64,000 bases of DNA from Rhodococcus koreensis (lineage in GTDB: Bacteria > Actinomycetota > Actinomycetes > Mycobacteriales > Mycobacteriaceae). This document shows, one piece after another, positions 9,189-18,762 of the stretch. The position numbers were made by a program, and so were the translations under genes. The DNA lies in contig NZ_FNSV01000005.1 in NCBI RefSeq assembly GCF_900105905.1, positions 7,963,501-8,027,500 of the forward strand. Direction: 5' to 3'. How positions within the stretch are numbered: position 1 is the first letter of the stretch; every line of letters begins with the position of its first letter. The notes under the pieces are model-generated. The model saw only the letters and a list, made by a program, of their open reading frames with translations. It did not search any database and had not been told where the DNA came from.

Positions 9189-9355
9189 GCGTAAAATCCT
9201 GTCGTCTTAAGCTGGTTACGGTCGAGAAAGCTCTGGGCGCACACATATGCACCGACAGGCGAGATTACCAGTGATCGGTGTCCGATCTCAAACCGGCGCC
9301 GGACGCGCCGACAAATCCTGCGGCTGTGCTGCTGAACGGGGGTACATGTAGCAGC

Positions 9356-11116
9356 ATGTCTGGGATGACGCCCCCAGCATCGAAGTCGTCAACAATAACG
9401 AAGTCGTCGGCAACCTCGAAAGCCCCCGGCCGAAAATCGGGGGGCAGCACACAGGCGGGTGCGAAGGCTGCGGGAACCCCGCCGCGGACGCGGGTGACCG
9501 CCCGGCCGCGCAAGCCCGCGGAACCCGCCCACGTCTTCGACGGGTACACCGACATCGGCCGCTACGGGCTGGCGTTCGACGAGATGTTCGACCGCGACGG
9601 CACCGTACGCCCGCCCTACAAGGGCGTGTTCAAGGCGCTCGAGCCCGCGGACCGGGCCGACCTCGCCGCCCGATCCGACGCGCTGGGCAGGGCGTTCATC
9701 GACCAGGGCGTGACGTTCTCGCTGTCCGGTCAGGAACGGCCCTTCCCCCTCGACCTGGTGCCCCGCGTCATCGCGGCAGCGGAGTGGACGCGGCTCGAGA
9801 AGGGCATCAAGCAGCGGGTGCAGGCGCTCGAGATGTTCCTCGACGACGTGTACGGGGAACAGCGCATCCTGCGTGACCACGTGCTGCCGAAACGGTTGGT
9901 CACCTCCTGCGAGCACTTCCACCGGGAGGCCTCGGGGATCGTCCCGCCGAACGGGGTGCGGATCCACGTCGCCGGAATCGACCTCGTCCGCGACGAGAAC
10001 GGGGTGTTCCGCGTCCTCGAGGACAACCTGCGTTCGCCGTCGGGAGTGTCCTACGTCATGGAGAACCGCCGCACGATGGCGCGCGTGTTCCCCGACCTGT
10101 TCATGTCGCACCGCGTGCGGTCCGTCGGGGACTACGCCTCGCACCTGCTGCGGGCGCTGCGCGCGTCCGCCGCCCTCAACGAGGCCGACCCGACCGTCGT
10201 CGTCCTGACACCGGGTGTCGCGAACTCCGCGTACTTCGAGCATTCGCTGCTCGCGCGCCAGATGGGTGTCGAACTCGTCGAGGGCCGCGACCTCTTCTGC
10301 CGCGACAACATGGTCTACATGCGCACGACCGAGGGTGAACGCCAGGTCGACGTCATCTATCGCCGCATCGACGACGACTACCTCGACCCCATGCACTTCC
10401 GGCCGGACTCGGTGCTCGGGGTGGCCGGTGTGCTGAACGCGGCCCGCGCGGGCAACGTCGTCATCTCGAGTGCCGTCGGGAACGGCGTCGGCGACGACAA
10501 ACTCGTCTACACCTACGTGCCGCAGATCATCGACTACTACCTCGGGGAGAAGCCGCTGCTCGCGAACGTCGACACGTTCCGCTGCTGGCTCGACGAGGAA
10601 TGCGAGGAGGTGCTGGACCGGGTCGACGAACTGGTGATCAAACCGGTGGAGGGGTCCGGCGGCTACGGCATCGTCTTCGGCCCCGACGCGTCACCGAAGG
10701 AACTGAACACGATTACACGGAAGATCAAGGCGGACCCGCGCGGGTGGATCGCCCAGCCCGTCGTCCAGCTGTCCACGGTGCCGACCAAGATCGGGGACGA
10801 ACTGGTTCCCCGGCACGTGGACCTGCGGCCCTTCGCGGTCAACGACGGCGACGACGTGTGGGTGCTGCCGGGCGGGCTCACCCGCGTGGCCCTGCCCGAG
10901 GGATCCCTCGTCGTGAACTCCAGCCAGGGCGGCGGCAGCAAGGACACGTGGGTGCTCGCGAGCAGGAGCTCCGACGAGGAGCGGGAACTCGCAGGTGAGG
11001 AGATCGTGGCCGAACCGGCGCAATCGGCCGAGGCCGAGCAGGGACCCGAACTCAGCACCACGCAGCTGCAGCAACAGCAACAGCAACAGCAACAGGGCCC
11101 GGGAGGTGATCGCTGA
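9356..11116 (+). CDS. Circularly permuted ATP-grasp type 2 protein
   Basis: About 586 residues. After a low-complexity Ser/Thr/Lys-rich N-terminus, the conserved region starts near residue 60 with FDGYTDIGRYGLAFDEMF. It includes DGTVRPPYKGVFKAL, the HFHREASGIVPPNGVRIHVAGIDLVR block and the ATP-binding GSGGYGIVFGPDA region. The C-terminus is an acidic tail with nine consecutive glutamines. The family is recurrently coupled with an alpha-E protein and a transglutaminase-like protein, both present directly downstream. From published comparative genomics I recall this trio being proposed to make or modify a peptide; the product is not known. The start is uncertain: ATG 9356 and ATG 9365 are both possible. 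The stop overlaps the next start (TGATG). Confidence 0.85.
   Translation: MSGMTPPASKSSTITKSSATSKAPGRKSGGSTQAGAKAAGTPPRTRVTARPRKPAEPAHVFDGYTDIGRYGLAFDEMFDRDGTVRPPYKGVFKALEPADRADLAARSDALGRAFIDQGVTFSLSGQERPFPLDLVPRVIAAAEWTRLEKGIKQRVQALEMFLDDVYGEQRILRDHVLPKRLVTSCEHFHREASGIVPPNGVRIHVAGIDLVRDENGVFRVLEDNLRSPSGVSYVMENRRTMARVFPDLFMSHRVRSVGDYASHLLRALRASAALNEADPTVVVLTPGVANSAYFEHSLLARQMGVELVEGRDLFCRDNMVYMRTTEGERQVDVIYRRIDDDYLDPMHFRPDSVLGVAGVLNAARAGNVVISSAVGNGVGDDKLVYTYVPQIIDYYLGEKPLLANVDTFRCWLDEECEEVLDRVDELVIKPVEGSGGYGIVFGPDASPKELNTITRKIKADPRGWIAQPVVQLSTVPTKIGDELVPRHVDLRPFAVNDGDDVWVLPGGLTRVALPEGSLVVNSSQGGGSKDTWVLASRSSDEERELAGEEIVAEPAQSAEAEQGPELSTTQLQQQQQQQQQGPGGDR
11069..11095 (+). repeat. CAGCAA hexanucleotide repeat encoding Gln9
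   Basis: Alternating CAG and CAA codons, nine in a row, make a polyglutamine run at the extreme C-terminus of the ATP-grasp protein, 6 codons before its stop. Tandem hexanucleotides are prone to slippage, but each change here would stay in frame and only alter tail length. Confidence 0.9.
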
Positions 11117-12087
11117 TGCTGGCGAGAAACGCGGAATCGCTGTACTGGATCGGCCGGTACGTCGAGCGGGCCGACGACATGGCCCGCATTCTCGACGTCG
11201 CCGTGCACCAACTGCTCGACGACGCGTCGGTGGACCCGGACCGCACGTCCCGGTTGCTGCTGCGGGTGCTCGGCATCGAGGCACCCGACACCGAACTCGA
11301 CGTCCGGTCGGTGACCGAACTGGTGGCGTTCAGCCGCAACCAGGTGGGCTCGATCATCGACTCCCTCGCGAGCGCCCGCGAGAACGCGCGCGGCGCCCGC
11401 GAGGTCACGTCCAGCGAGATGTGGGAGTGCCTCAACACCACGTACAACGGCCTCGCCGAACGGGAGCGGGCGTCCAAGCGTCTCGGCCCGCACGAGTTCT
11501 TCCGGTACGTGGAGGAACGAGCGGCGATGTTCGCGGGTCTGGCCGACTCGACGATGAGCCGCGACGACGGGTACCGCTTCCTGCTGCTCGGCCGCTCGAT
11601 CGAACGCGTCGACATGCTCGCGCGGATGCTGCTGTCCCGTGCCGGCGACCGCCCGTCCTCGCCCGCGTGGGTGACGGTGCTGCGCTCCGCGGGGGCTCAC
11701 GACACCTACCTGCGCACGTACCGCGGCGCGCTGGACGCCAACCGGGTGGTCGAGTTCATCCTGCTGGACCGGCTGTTCCCGCGGTCGGTGTTCCACGCCA
11801 TCCGGCAGGCGGAGCTGTGCCTCGCCGAACTCGACCACCAGCCGGACAGTCGCGTCGGGCCCCGGGCCGAGGCGCAGCGCCTCCTCGGCAGGGCGCGGAG
11901 CGAACTCGAGTTCCTGCCGCCCGGCGTGCTCCTCGAGGATCTCCAGGATCGGCTCGCGGGATTGCAGGAAACCTGCCGCGAGCTGGGAGAAGCCATCGCG
12001 CTGCAATATTTTCACGCCGCGCCGTGGGTGGCGTGGACCGATGCACGGGCCGTCGGCGGCGAATCCGTCGTGGAGGGAGAGCTGTGA
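11116..12087 (+). CDS. Alpha-E domain protein (DUF403)
   Basis: A 323-residue, almost entirely helical protein. Family hallmarks are the N-terminal MLARNAESLYWIGRYVERADDMARIL, the LTSxEMWECLN-like segment (VTSSEMWECLNTTYN), FFRYVEERAAMFAGLADSTMSRDDGYRFLLLGRSIERVD and NRVVEFILLDRLFPRS. The domain has no established biochemical activity. It is almost always encoded between a circularly permuted ATP-grasp protein and a transglutaminase-like protein, as here. It overlaps both neighbours (TGATG at its start, GTGA at its end), so the three are one translationally coupled operon. Confidence 0.88.
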   Translation: MLARNAESLYWIGRYVERADDMARILDVAVHQLLDDASVDPDRTSRLLLRVLGIEAPDTELDVRSVTELVAFSRNQVGSIIDSLASARENARGAREVTSSEMWECLNTTYNGLAERERASKRLGPHEFFRYVEERAAMFAGLADSTMSRDDGYRFLLLGRSIERVDMLARMLLSRAGDRPSSPAWVTVLRSAGAHDTYLRTYRGALDANRVVEFILLDRLFPRSVFHAIRQAELCLAELDHQPDSRVGPRAEAQRLLGRARSELEFLPPGVLLEDLQDRLAGLQETCRELGEAIALQYFHAAPWVAWTDARAVGGESVVEGEL

Positions 12088-12926
12088 GCTGGCGAATGAG
12101 AGTCGTGCACACCACCGGGTATGCCTACGACGCACCGGTTACGTCCTCGTACAACGAGGCGCGGCTCACCCCGCGCGGTGACAGCAGGCAGACGGTGATC
12201 CTGAACCGGGTGGAGACGACGCCGGCGACGCGGTCGTACCGCTACACCGACTACTGGGGCACCGCCGTCACCGCGTTCGATCTGCATGCGCCGCACAAGG
12301 AACTCGAGGTCACCGGACTGTCCGTCGTCGAGACCGAACCGTTCTGGGAGCCGGAGGAGAAGGCGGACTGGGACGAACTGGCGAGCCCGCCGCTCACCGA
12401 CCGGTTCAACGAGCAGCTGAGCAACACCACATTCGTGCCGCGCAGCCGCAAGCTCGACACCATCGCGCGGGACCTGCGCAAGGGGCGGACCCCCGACGAA
12501 GCCGTTGTCGCGGCGGCGGACTGGGTGCACCGGGAGATGGATTACGTCCCGGGGACGACGGGCGTCCACACCTCCGCGGTCGACGCCTGGGCCGAACGGC
12601 AGGGCGTGTGCCAGGACTACGCGCACCTGACTCTGGTTCTGTTGCGCAGCATGGGAATTCCGAGTCGCTACGTGTCCGGCTATCTGCACCCGAAACCCGA
12701 TGCGGCGGTCGACGAGACGGTGGCGGGGGAGAGTCACGCATGGGTGGAGGCATGGACCGGGGCGTGGTGGGGATACGACCCGACCAACGCCGTAGCGGTG
12801 AACGAACAGCACGTGTCGGTGGGCATCGGACGGGACTACGCGGACGTTCCGCCGCTCAAGGGCATCTTCTCCGGTGGCCGGGCAACAGATCTCGAAGTCG
12901 TCGTGGAGATCACACGCCTGGCGTAA
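12084..12926 (+). CDS. Transglutaminase-like cysteine protease family protein
   Basis: A 280-residue protein with an N-terminal beta domain (RMRVVHTTGYAYDAPVTSSYNEARLTP) and a transglutaminase-like catalytic core. The triad is visible: Cys176 in QGVCQDYAHL, His218 in GESHAWVEAW and Asp232 in GYDPTNAV. Such enzymes cleave or form amide bonds, and the family is the third member of the ATP-grasp/alpha-E set. The start is the GTG at 12084, inside the alpha-E stop and preceded by GGAGGGA; the open frame extends much further upstream only because it is antisense-free GC-rich sequence. Cytoplasmic, with no signal peptide. Confidence 0.9.
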   Translation: MSWRMRVVHTTGYAYDAPVTSSYNEARLTPRGDSRQTVILNRVETTPATRSYRYTDYWGTAVTAFDLHAPHKELEVTGLSVVETEPFWEPEEKADWDELASPPLTDRFNEQLSNTTFVPRSRKLDTIARDLRKGRTPDEAVVAAADWVHREMDYVPGTTGVHTSAVDAWAERQGVCQDYAHLTLVLLRSMGIPSRYVSGYLHPKPDAAVDETVAGESHAWVEAWTGAWWGYDPTNAVAVNEQHVSVGIGRDYADVPPLKGIFSGGRATDLEVVVEITRLA

Positions 12927-12990
12927 AGTGCCACCCAGATCTATCTGTGGAAAGCAGGACTAACGATCCATTTCGACGAAGGTGGGTTCA

Positions 12991-13764
12991 ATGTCTCCAA
13001 CCGCACAGGAATACGTAGAAGTCGAACCGATCTCGGATCTCAAGAAATACGTAGCTGAGGCGGTCGGTACTTTCCTACTGGTCTTCGCGGCGGTGGGTAC
13101 GGCGGTCTTCGCCGGGGCCAAGGTCGGGAACCTCGGTGTGGCACTGGCATTCGGACTGACCCTGCTCTTCCTCGTCTACGCCATCGGGCCCATCTCGGGC
13201 TGCCACGTCAACCCTGCCGTCACCGTGGGGCACCTCGCGCTCGGCCGGTTGTCCGTCGCGAAGGCGGGGCTGTACGTCGTCGCCCAGGTCATCGGTGGTC
13301 TCGTCGCCGGTGTGGTGGTTTACACGATCGCGCAGAGCCTGCCGTCGTACAACAGGGCGGACGACGGTCTCGGCGCCAACGGCTGGGGCGCGCACAGCCC
13401 GTCCGCCATCAAGGGACCGCTCGGCGGGGTCATCGAGAACGGTTACGGCATCGGCGCCGCGATGATCGTCGAAATCCTCCTCACCGCGCTGCTCGTGTTC
13501 GTGGTCCTCGCGTCCACCGACCAGATCTCCGACGTCCCCCTCGCGGGCGTGTCGATCGGATTCACACTCGCCGTGATCCACCTCGTGTCGATCCCGATCG
13601 ACAACACGTCCGTCAACCCGGCTCGCAGCCTCGCTGTGGCGCCCTACCAGAACGGCGCGCTCGCGCAGGTGTGGTTGTTCATCGTGTTCCCGTTGATCGG
13701 CGGCGCGGTGGGCGCGCTGGTCTACCGTTCGCTGTTCGGCCGGTACGACCGATTGCAGAGCTGA
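12991..13764 (+). CDS. Aquaporin Z-like water channel (MIP family)
   Basis: A 257-residue six-helix channel with both NPA boxes, GCHVNPAVT and TSVNPARS. Helix 5 reads VIHLVSIPIDNTSVNPARS, which matches the AqpZ pattern carrying the selectivity-filter histidine and the arginine after the second NPA, so a water channel is more likely than a glycerol facilitator. A longer-than-usual loop of about 35 residues (SYNRADDGLGANGWGAHS and on) separates helices 3 and 4. The ATG at 12991 is chosen; an in-frame GTG lies nine bases earlier. It stands alone, 64 bp after the transglutaminase gene. Confidence 0.88.
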   Translation: MSPTAQEYVEVEPISDLKKYVAEAVGTFLLVFAAVGTAVFAGAKVGNLGVALAFGLTLLFLVYAIGPISGCHVNPAVTVGHLALGRLSVAKAGLYVVAQVIGGLVAGVVVYTIAQSLPSYNRADDGLGANGWGAHSPSAIKGPLGGVIENGYGIGAAMIVEILLTALLVFVVLASTDQISDVPLAGVSIGFTLAVIHLVSIPIDNTSVNPARSLAVAPYQNGALAQVWLFIVFPLIGGAVGALVYRSLFGRYDRLQS

Positions 13765-14657
13765 GCTCCGACCGACCCGGGCCGGGTGCCCGGGGCCTGC
13801 GGGCCGGAATTCTCACGTGCGCGGTCGTCGCGCTCATCGGAACGGTCCCCGCGACCGCGACCGCCGAGGACGCGCTACGGCCGGGACCGTCGTATGTCGC
13901 CCTCGGCGACTCCCGCGCGTCCGGACCGCTCATCGAATTCTCGGAGCACCGCGACCTGTGCCTGCGATCGCCGGACCTGAACTACCCGGCGAAGCTGGCG
14001 CGGCTGATCGGCGCCGCCACTCTCACCGACGTCACGTGCTCCGCCGCCACACCCGCCCACGTGATCAGCACCGCGCAATTCGTGGGGACGCGCTTCGCCC
14101 CGCCGCAGATCGATGCGCTGCGGGCGGACACCGACGTCGTGACGCTCAGCATCGGGGGCGGCGGATCCAACCACCTGCCCGTGTCGGTGCGCTGCGGCGC
14201 CCTCGTTCCCGGCGCCGACGCCGACTGCCGCGACGACCCGCGGGCGGAGCAGCTCACGGTCGAGGGGATCGCGAAGATGGCGCCGCAGGTCGATGCCGTG
14301 GTGGCCGCGATCGTGGCGAAGGCACCGCACGCCGAGGTCTACCTGATCGGGCACGGCGGTTCCGTCGGCCGACGCGGCTGCTGGCCGAACCTGCCCGTGT
14401 CCGACGCGGACGCGGTCTGGCTCGACCGGTACTTCGAACGGTTCAACCAGATCTACGTCGACGCCGCCGCCCGGTACGGAGTGCACTACATCGACATCGC
14501 GAAGGCCGCGGTGGACGGCGGGCACGACGCGTGCGCGCCGACGGGGCAGCGGTGGTTCGAGGGCCTCGCGCCGCAGTCACCCGCCGAACCGGTACATCCC
14601 AACGGACTCGCGATGACCGCGATCGCCGAGATGGTCGCCGAAGACCTGGGTCGGTGA
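13671..14657 (+). CDS. Secreted SGNH/GDSL hydrolase
   Basis: The conserved protein begins near 13790 with a signal-peptide-like stretch (RAGILTCAVVALIGTVPATATAED), followed by the SGNH blocks: YVALGDSRASGP (nucleophile Ser), the block III SIGGGGSNH, and the catalytic His in EPVHPNG near the C-terminus. Six or more cysteines fit the exported actinomycete esterase type. The start is a problem. The only ATG/GTG/TTG upstream in frame is the GTG at 13671, inside the aquaporin gene, which would add an unlikely Arg-rich leader. A start near 13761-13790 with a rare codon would give a clean signal peptide. Substrate unknown; lipid or polysaccharide esters are usual for the family. Confidence 0.75.
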   Translation: MVVHRVPVDRRRGGRAGLPFAVRPVRPIAELSSDRPGPGARGLRAGILTCAVVALIGTVPATATAEDALRPGPSYVALGDSRASGPLIEFSEHRDLCLRSPDLNYPAKLARLIGAATLTDVTCSAATPAHVISTAQFVGTRFAPPQIDALRADTDVVTLSIGGGGSNHLPVSVRCGALVPGADADCRDDPRAEQLTVEGIAKMAPQVDAVVAAIVAKAPHAEVYLIGHGGSVGRRGCWPNLPVSDADAVWLDRYFERFNQIYVDAAARYGVHYIDIAKAAVDGGHDACAPTGQRWFEGLAPQSPAEPVHPNGLAMTAIAEMVAEDLGR

Positions 14658-14662
14658 CCGCG

Positions 14663-15226
14663 TCACTGCCAGCTGAAGTCCACACGCAGACGCTGCGCGA
14701 CGATCTCGAACTTGGCCCGGTCCATGACGGCGCCCTCGCGGCGGATCCCCGCCTCCGGCACGTCCAGCACCCGATCCAGCCGGATCCAGCTCGGACGGCC
14801 CTCCGCGTCCCACGACCCCGAGCCGACCGCGATCCAGTCCCGGTCGCCGTCGTGCTTGCTCTGCGAGGACAGCATCAACCCCAGCAGGGTGTCGCCGTCC
14901 CGCCCGACGACGAGCACGGGCCGGTCCTTGCCCTGACTCGCGTCCTCCTCGTACGCCACCCACGTCCAGACGATCTCGCCCGGATCCGCGCGACCGTCCA
15001 GGTCGGGGGAGTACTCCACCTTCCGTGCCCGGTGGGCGGTCGGGGCGGAGTCGGCGGTGACCGGACGGCCCGGCGCCGGCTTCGGCGCGGCGGCCGTCGA
15101 CCCGGTCAGGACACCGGCCGCGCGGTCCAGCGCGCCGGACTTCTGCAGCTGCGCCAGAAGCTGCGGTCCCTTGTCCCGTGCAAGTCGGCCCAACGTCTTC
15201 CCGATGCTGCTCCACGTGCTCGCCAT
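14663..15226 (-). CDS. PemK/MazF-like domain protein
   Basis: A 187-residue protein with a helical N-terminus (WSSIGKTLGRLARDKGPQLLAQL), a Pro/Ala linker and a C-terminal PemK-like barrel (about 65-187). The barrel is recognisable from EYSPDLDGRADPGEIVWTWVAYEE, KDRPVLVVGRDGDTLLGLMLSS and the SWIRLDRVL strand. MazF/PemK proteins are typically mRNA endonucleases paired with an antitoxin. Here no antitoxin gene is adjacent, the core has an unusual N-terminal extension, and the gene sits next to lepA as in mycobacteria (Rv2405 position). It is therefore a conserved chromosomal protein, probably not a free-standing toxin-antitoxin module. Its stop is 5 bp from the convergent SGNH gene. Confidence 0.75.
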   Translation of the reverse strand: MASTWSSIGKTLGRLARDKGPQLLAQLQKSGALDRAAGVLTGSTAAAPKPAPGRPVTADSAPTAHRARKVEYSPDLDGRADPGEIVWTWVAYEEDASQGKDRPVLVVGRDGDTLLGLMLSSQSKHDGDRDWIAVGSGSWDAEGRPSWIRLDRVLDVPEAGIRREGAVMDRAKFEIVAQRLRVDFSWQ

Positions 15227-15291
15227 GGCCGCCGAGCTTAGTGCGTGTATGCCGCAGCAGCCGCAACGCGGTGGCTTGGATATCCTGACAG

Positions 15292-17184
<1,893 letters not shown>

Positions 17185-17234
17185 ACGCCCGATCCTGTTG
17201 TCCGTCGACGTCTGATCGAAAGTAGGTGCGGCAC

Positions 17235-18173
17235 GTGGCCCTCGAAACCTGGCTGACCCGGACACTGGGAATCGAGGTGCCGATCTTCGGCGCCCCGATG
17301 GGCGGACGGGCCGGCGGGACCCTCGTCGGCGAGGTGTCGAAGGCGGGCGGGCTCGGCCTGCTCGGCGCGGCCCGCTACGCAACCCCTGAGTGGGTCGCGA
17401 AGGAGACGGCGGTCGCGCGGGGCATCGGCGGCGACGCGTTCGGAATCGGGTTGATGACCTGGGCGCTCGACGACGACGACGCTCTCCTCGGCGCCGCTCT
17501 GGCGGAGAACCCGCGGGTCGTGTCGCTGTCGTTCGGTGACCCCGCCCCGTACGTGGAGCGGATCCACGCCACCGGGGCACTGGTGGCGTCCCAGGTGAAC
17601 ACGATCGACGACCTGCGGGTCGTGGAGGCGGCGGGCGTCGACTTCGTGATCGCCCAGGGCGGCGAGGCGGGCGGCCACACCGGCAGGATCGGGACGCTGC
17701 CGCTGCTGCAAGAGGTCCTGGAGGCCACGACGCTGCCGGTGCTCGCCGCAGGCGGTATCGCGACCGGCCGTGGTCTCGCGGCCGTGCTTGCGTCGGGCGC
17801 GGAGGGCGCGATGATCGGAACCGCGCTGCTGGCCAGCCCCGAGACGATCGGGCCGGAGTACGCCCGCGGCAAGCTGATCGCGGCGGGCAGCGCCGACACC
17901 GTGTACACGTCGGTGTTCGACCAGGCCCGCAGCCAGCCGTGGCCGGCCCGGTGGGGTGGGCGGGCCCTGAGCAACGACTTCACGTCACGCTGGCACGGCG
18001 CGGAGGCGCCCGACGCCGAACTCGCCGCCGCCTACGATCCCGCGAACCCGGACCTCGGTGTCGTGTACGCCGGGGAAGCGGCGGGTCTCGTCACGGCGGA
18101 GCGGCCGGCAGGGGCCGTGGTGCGGCAGATCGCGGCCGACGCGGAGCGATTGCTGCACCGTTACGCGGAGTAA
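17235..18173 (+). CDS. Nitronate monooxygenase / 2-nitropropane dioxygenase family protein
   Basis: A 312-residue FMN-dependent TIM-barrel enzyme. Motifs are VPIFGAPMGGRAGGTLVGEVSKAGGLG at the N-terminus, the FMN-phosphate loop QGGEAGGHTGRIGTLPLLQEV, PVLAAGGIATGRGLAAVLASGAEGAMIGTALLA and AGEAAGLV. These fit the nitronate monooxygenase family, which oxidises alkyl nitronates such as propionate-3-nitronate; several actinobacterial members have other flavin-dependent roles. The GTG at 17235 is preferred over the GTG nine bases earlier because it gives the normal MALETWLTRTLG start. The gene follows lepA by 50 bp on the same strand. Confidence 0.85.
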   Translation: MALETWLTRTLGIEVPIFGAPMGGRAGGTLVGEVSKAGGLGLLGAARYATPEWVAKETAVARGIGGDAFGIGLMTWALDDDDALLGAALAENPRVVSLSFGDPAPYVERIHATGALVASQVNTIDDLRVVEAAGVDFVIAQGGEAGGHTGRIGTLPLLQEVLEATTLPVLAAGGIATGRGLAAVLASGAEGAMIGTALLASPETIGPEYARGKLIAAGSADTVYTSVFDQARSQPWPARWGGRALSNDFTSRWHGAEAPDAELAAAYDPANPDLGVVYAGEAAGLVTAERPAGAVVRQIAADAERLLHRYAE

Positions 18174-18214
18174 CCCGTAGGGCCCGAGCCGCCGAGTATG
18201 CGGCGGCAGGACCG

Positions 18215-18762
18215 ATGGGTGACGAGCGCGGGTTGTACCCCTGGGAATCCGGGGTCGACGGCTCGGCGGTGGAACTCGACCGCGGAAGCCTGACCCAGAT
18301 GCGGAGATCATCGCGACCGCCAACGGCAGCGTCGACGGCCTCGCCGACCGGCTGCCCGCGCTGGCGGGCAAAACGGCGGTGCTGTCCCAATTCATGTTCG
18401 CCACCGGGCAACTCGTCGTCGGCGCCGACCCCGACGACGGCGCGAGTGCGGTGTTCCGCAGGTTGGGGCTGACGCTGCCGCAGGCGCTCGTGGACGAGGC
18501 GGGGGCGACCGGGGGCCGTCTCGCCCTCAGCCCCGAGCGGGTGGACGCCCTGAACGCGGATCTCGTCGTGATGCTGCCCAACGGCGGCACCCGCGACGAC
18601 CTGATGGCGCTGCCGGGGTTCGACCGGTTGCCGTCCGTGCAGCAGGGTGGTCTCGCCGTCGAGGATGATGCGACGGTGGTCGGTTTCAACACCCCGTCCA
18701 GTCTTTCCCTGCAGTACTCGCTCGGCCGGATCACACCGCAACTGGAGGCGGTCGGCGCCTGA
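18215..18762 (+). pseudogene. Remnant of an iron-siderophore ABC transporter substrate-binding protein
   Basis: The last 127 codons (from 18379) plus about 26 codons before them read AEIIATANGSVDGLADRLPAL, then GKTAVLSQFMFATGQLVV, GADPDDGASAVFRRLGLTLP and, near the end, the GFNTPSSLSLQYSLGRITPQLE motif. This is the C-terminal lobe of a FepB/FecB-type siderophore-binding lipoprotein. The N-terminal lobe, lipobox and start are absent. A further 25 or so residues resembling the preceding segment (GLYPWESGVDGSAVELDRG) lie in a different frame around 18215-18295, so there is a frameshift near 18290 as well as loss of the 5' half. The upstream boundary is the nitronate monooxygenase stop. No transporter genes are adjacent. 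Confidence 0.65.
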
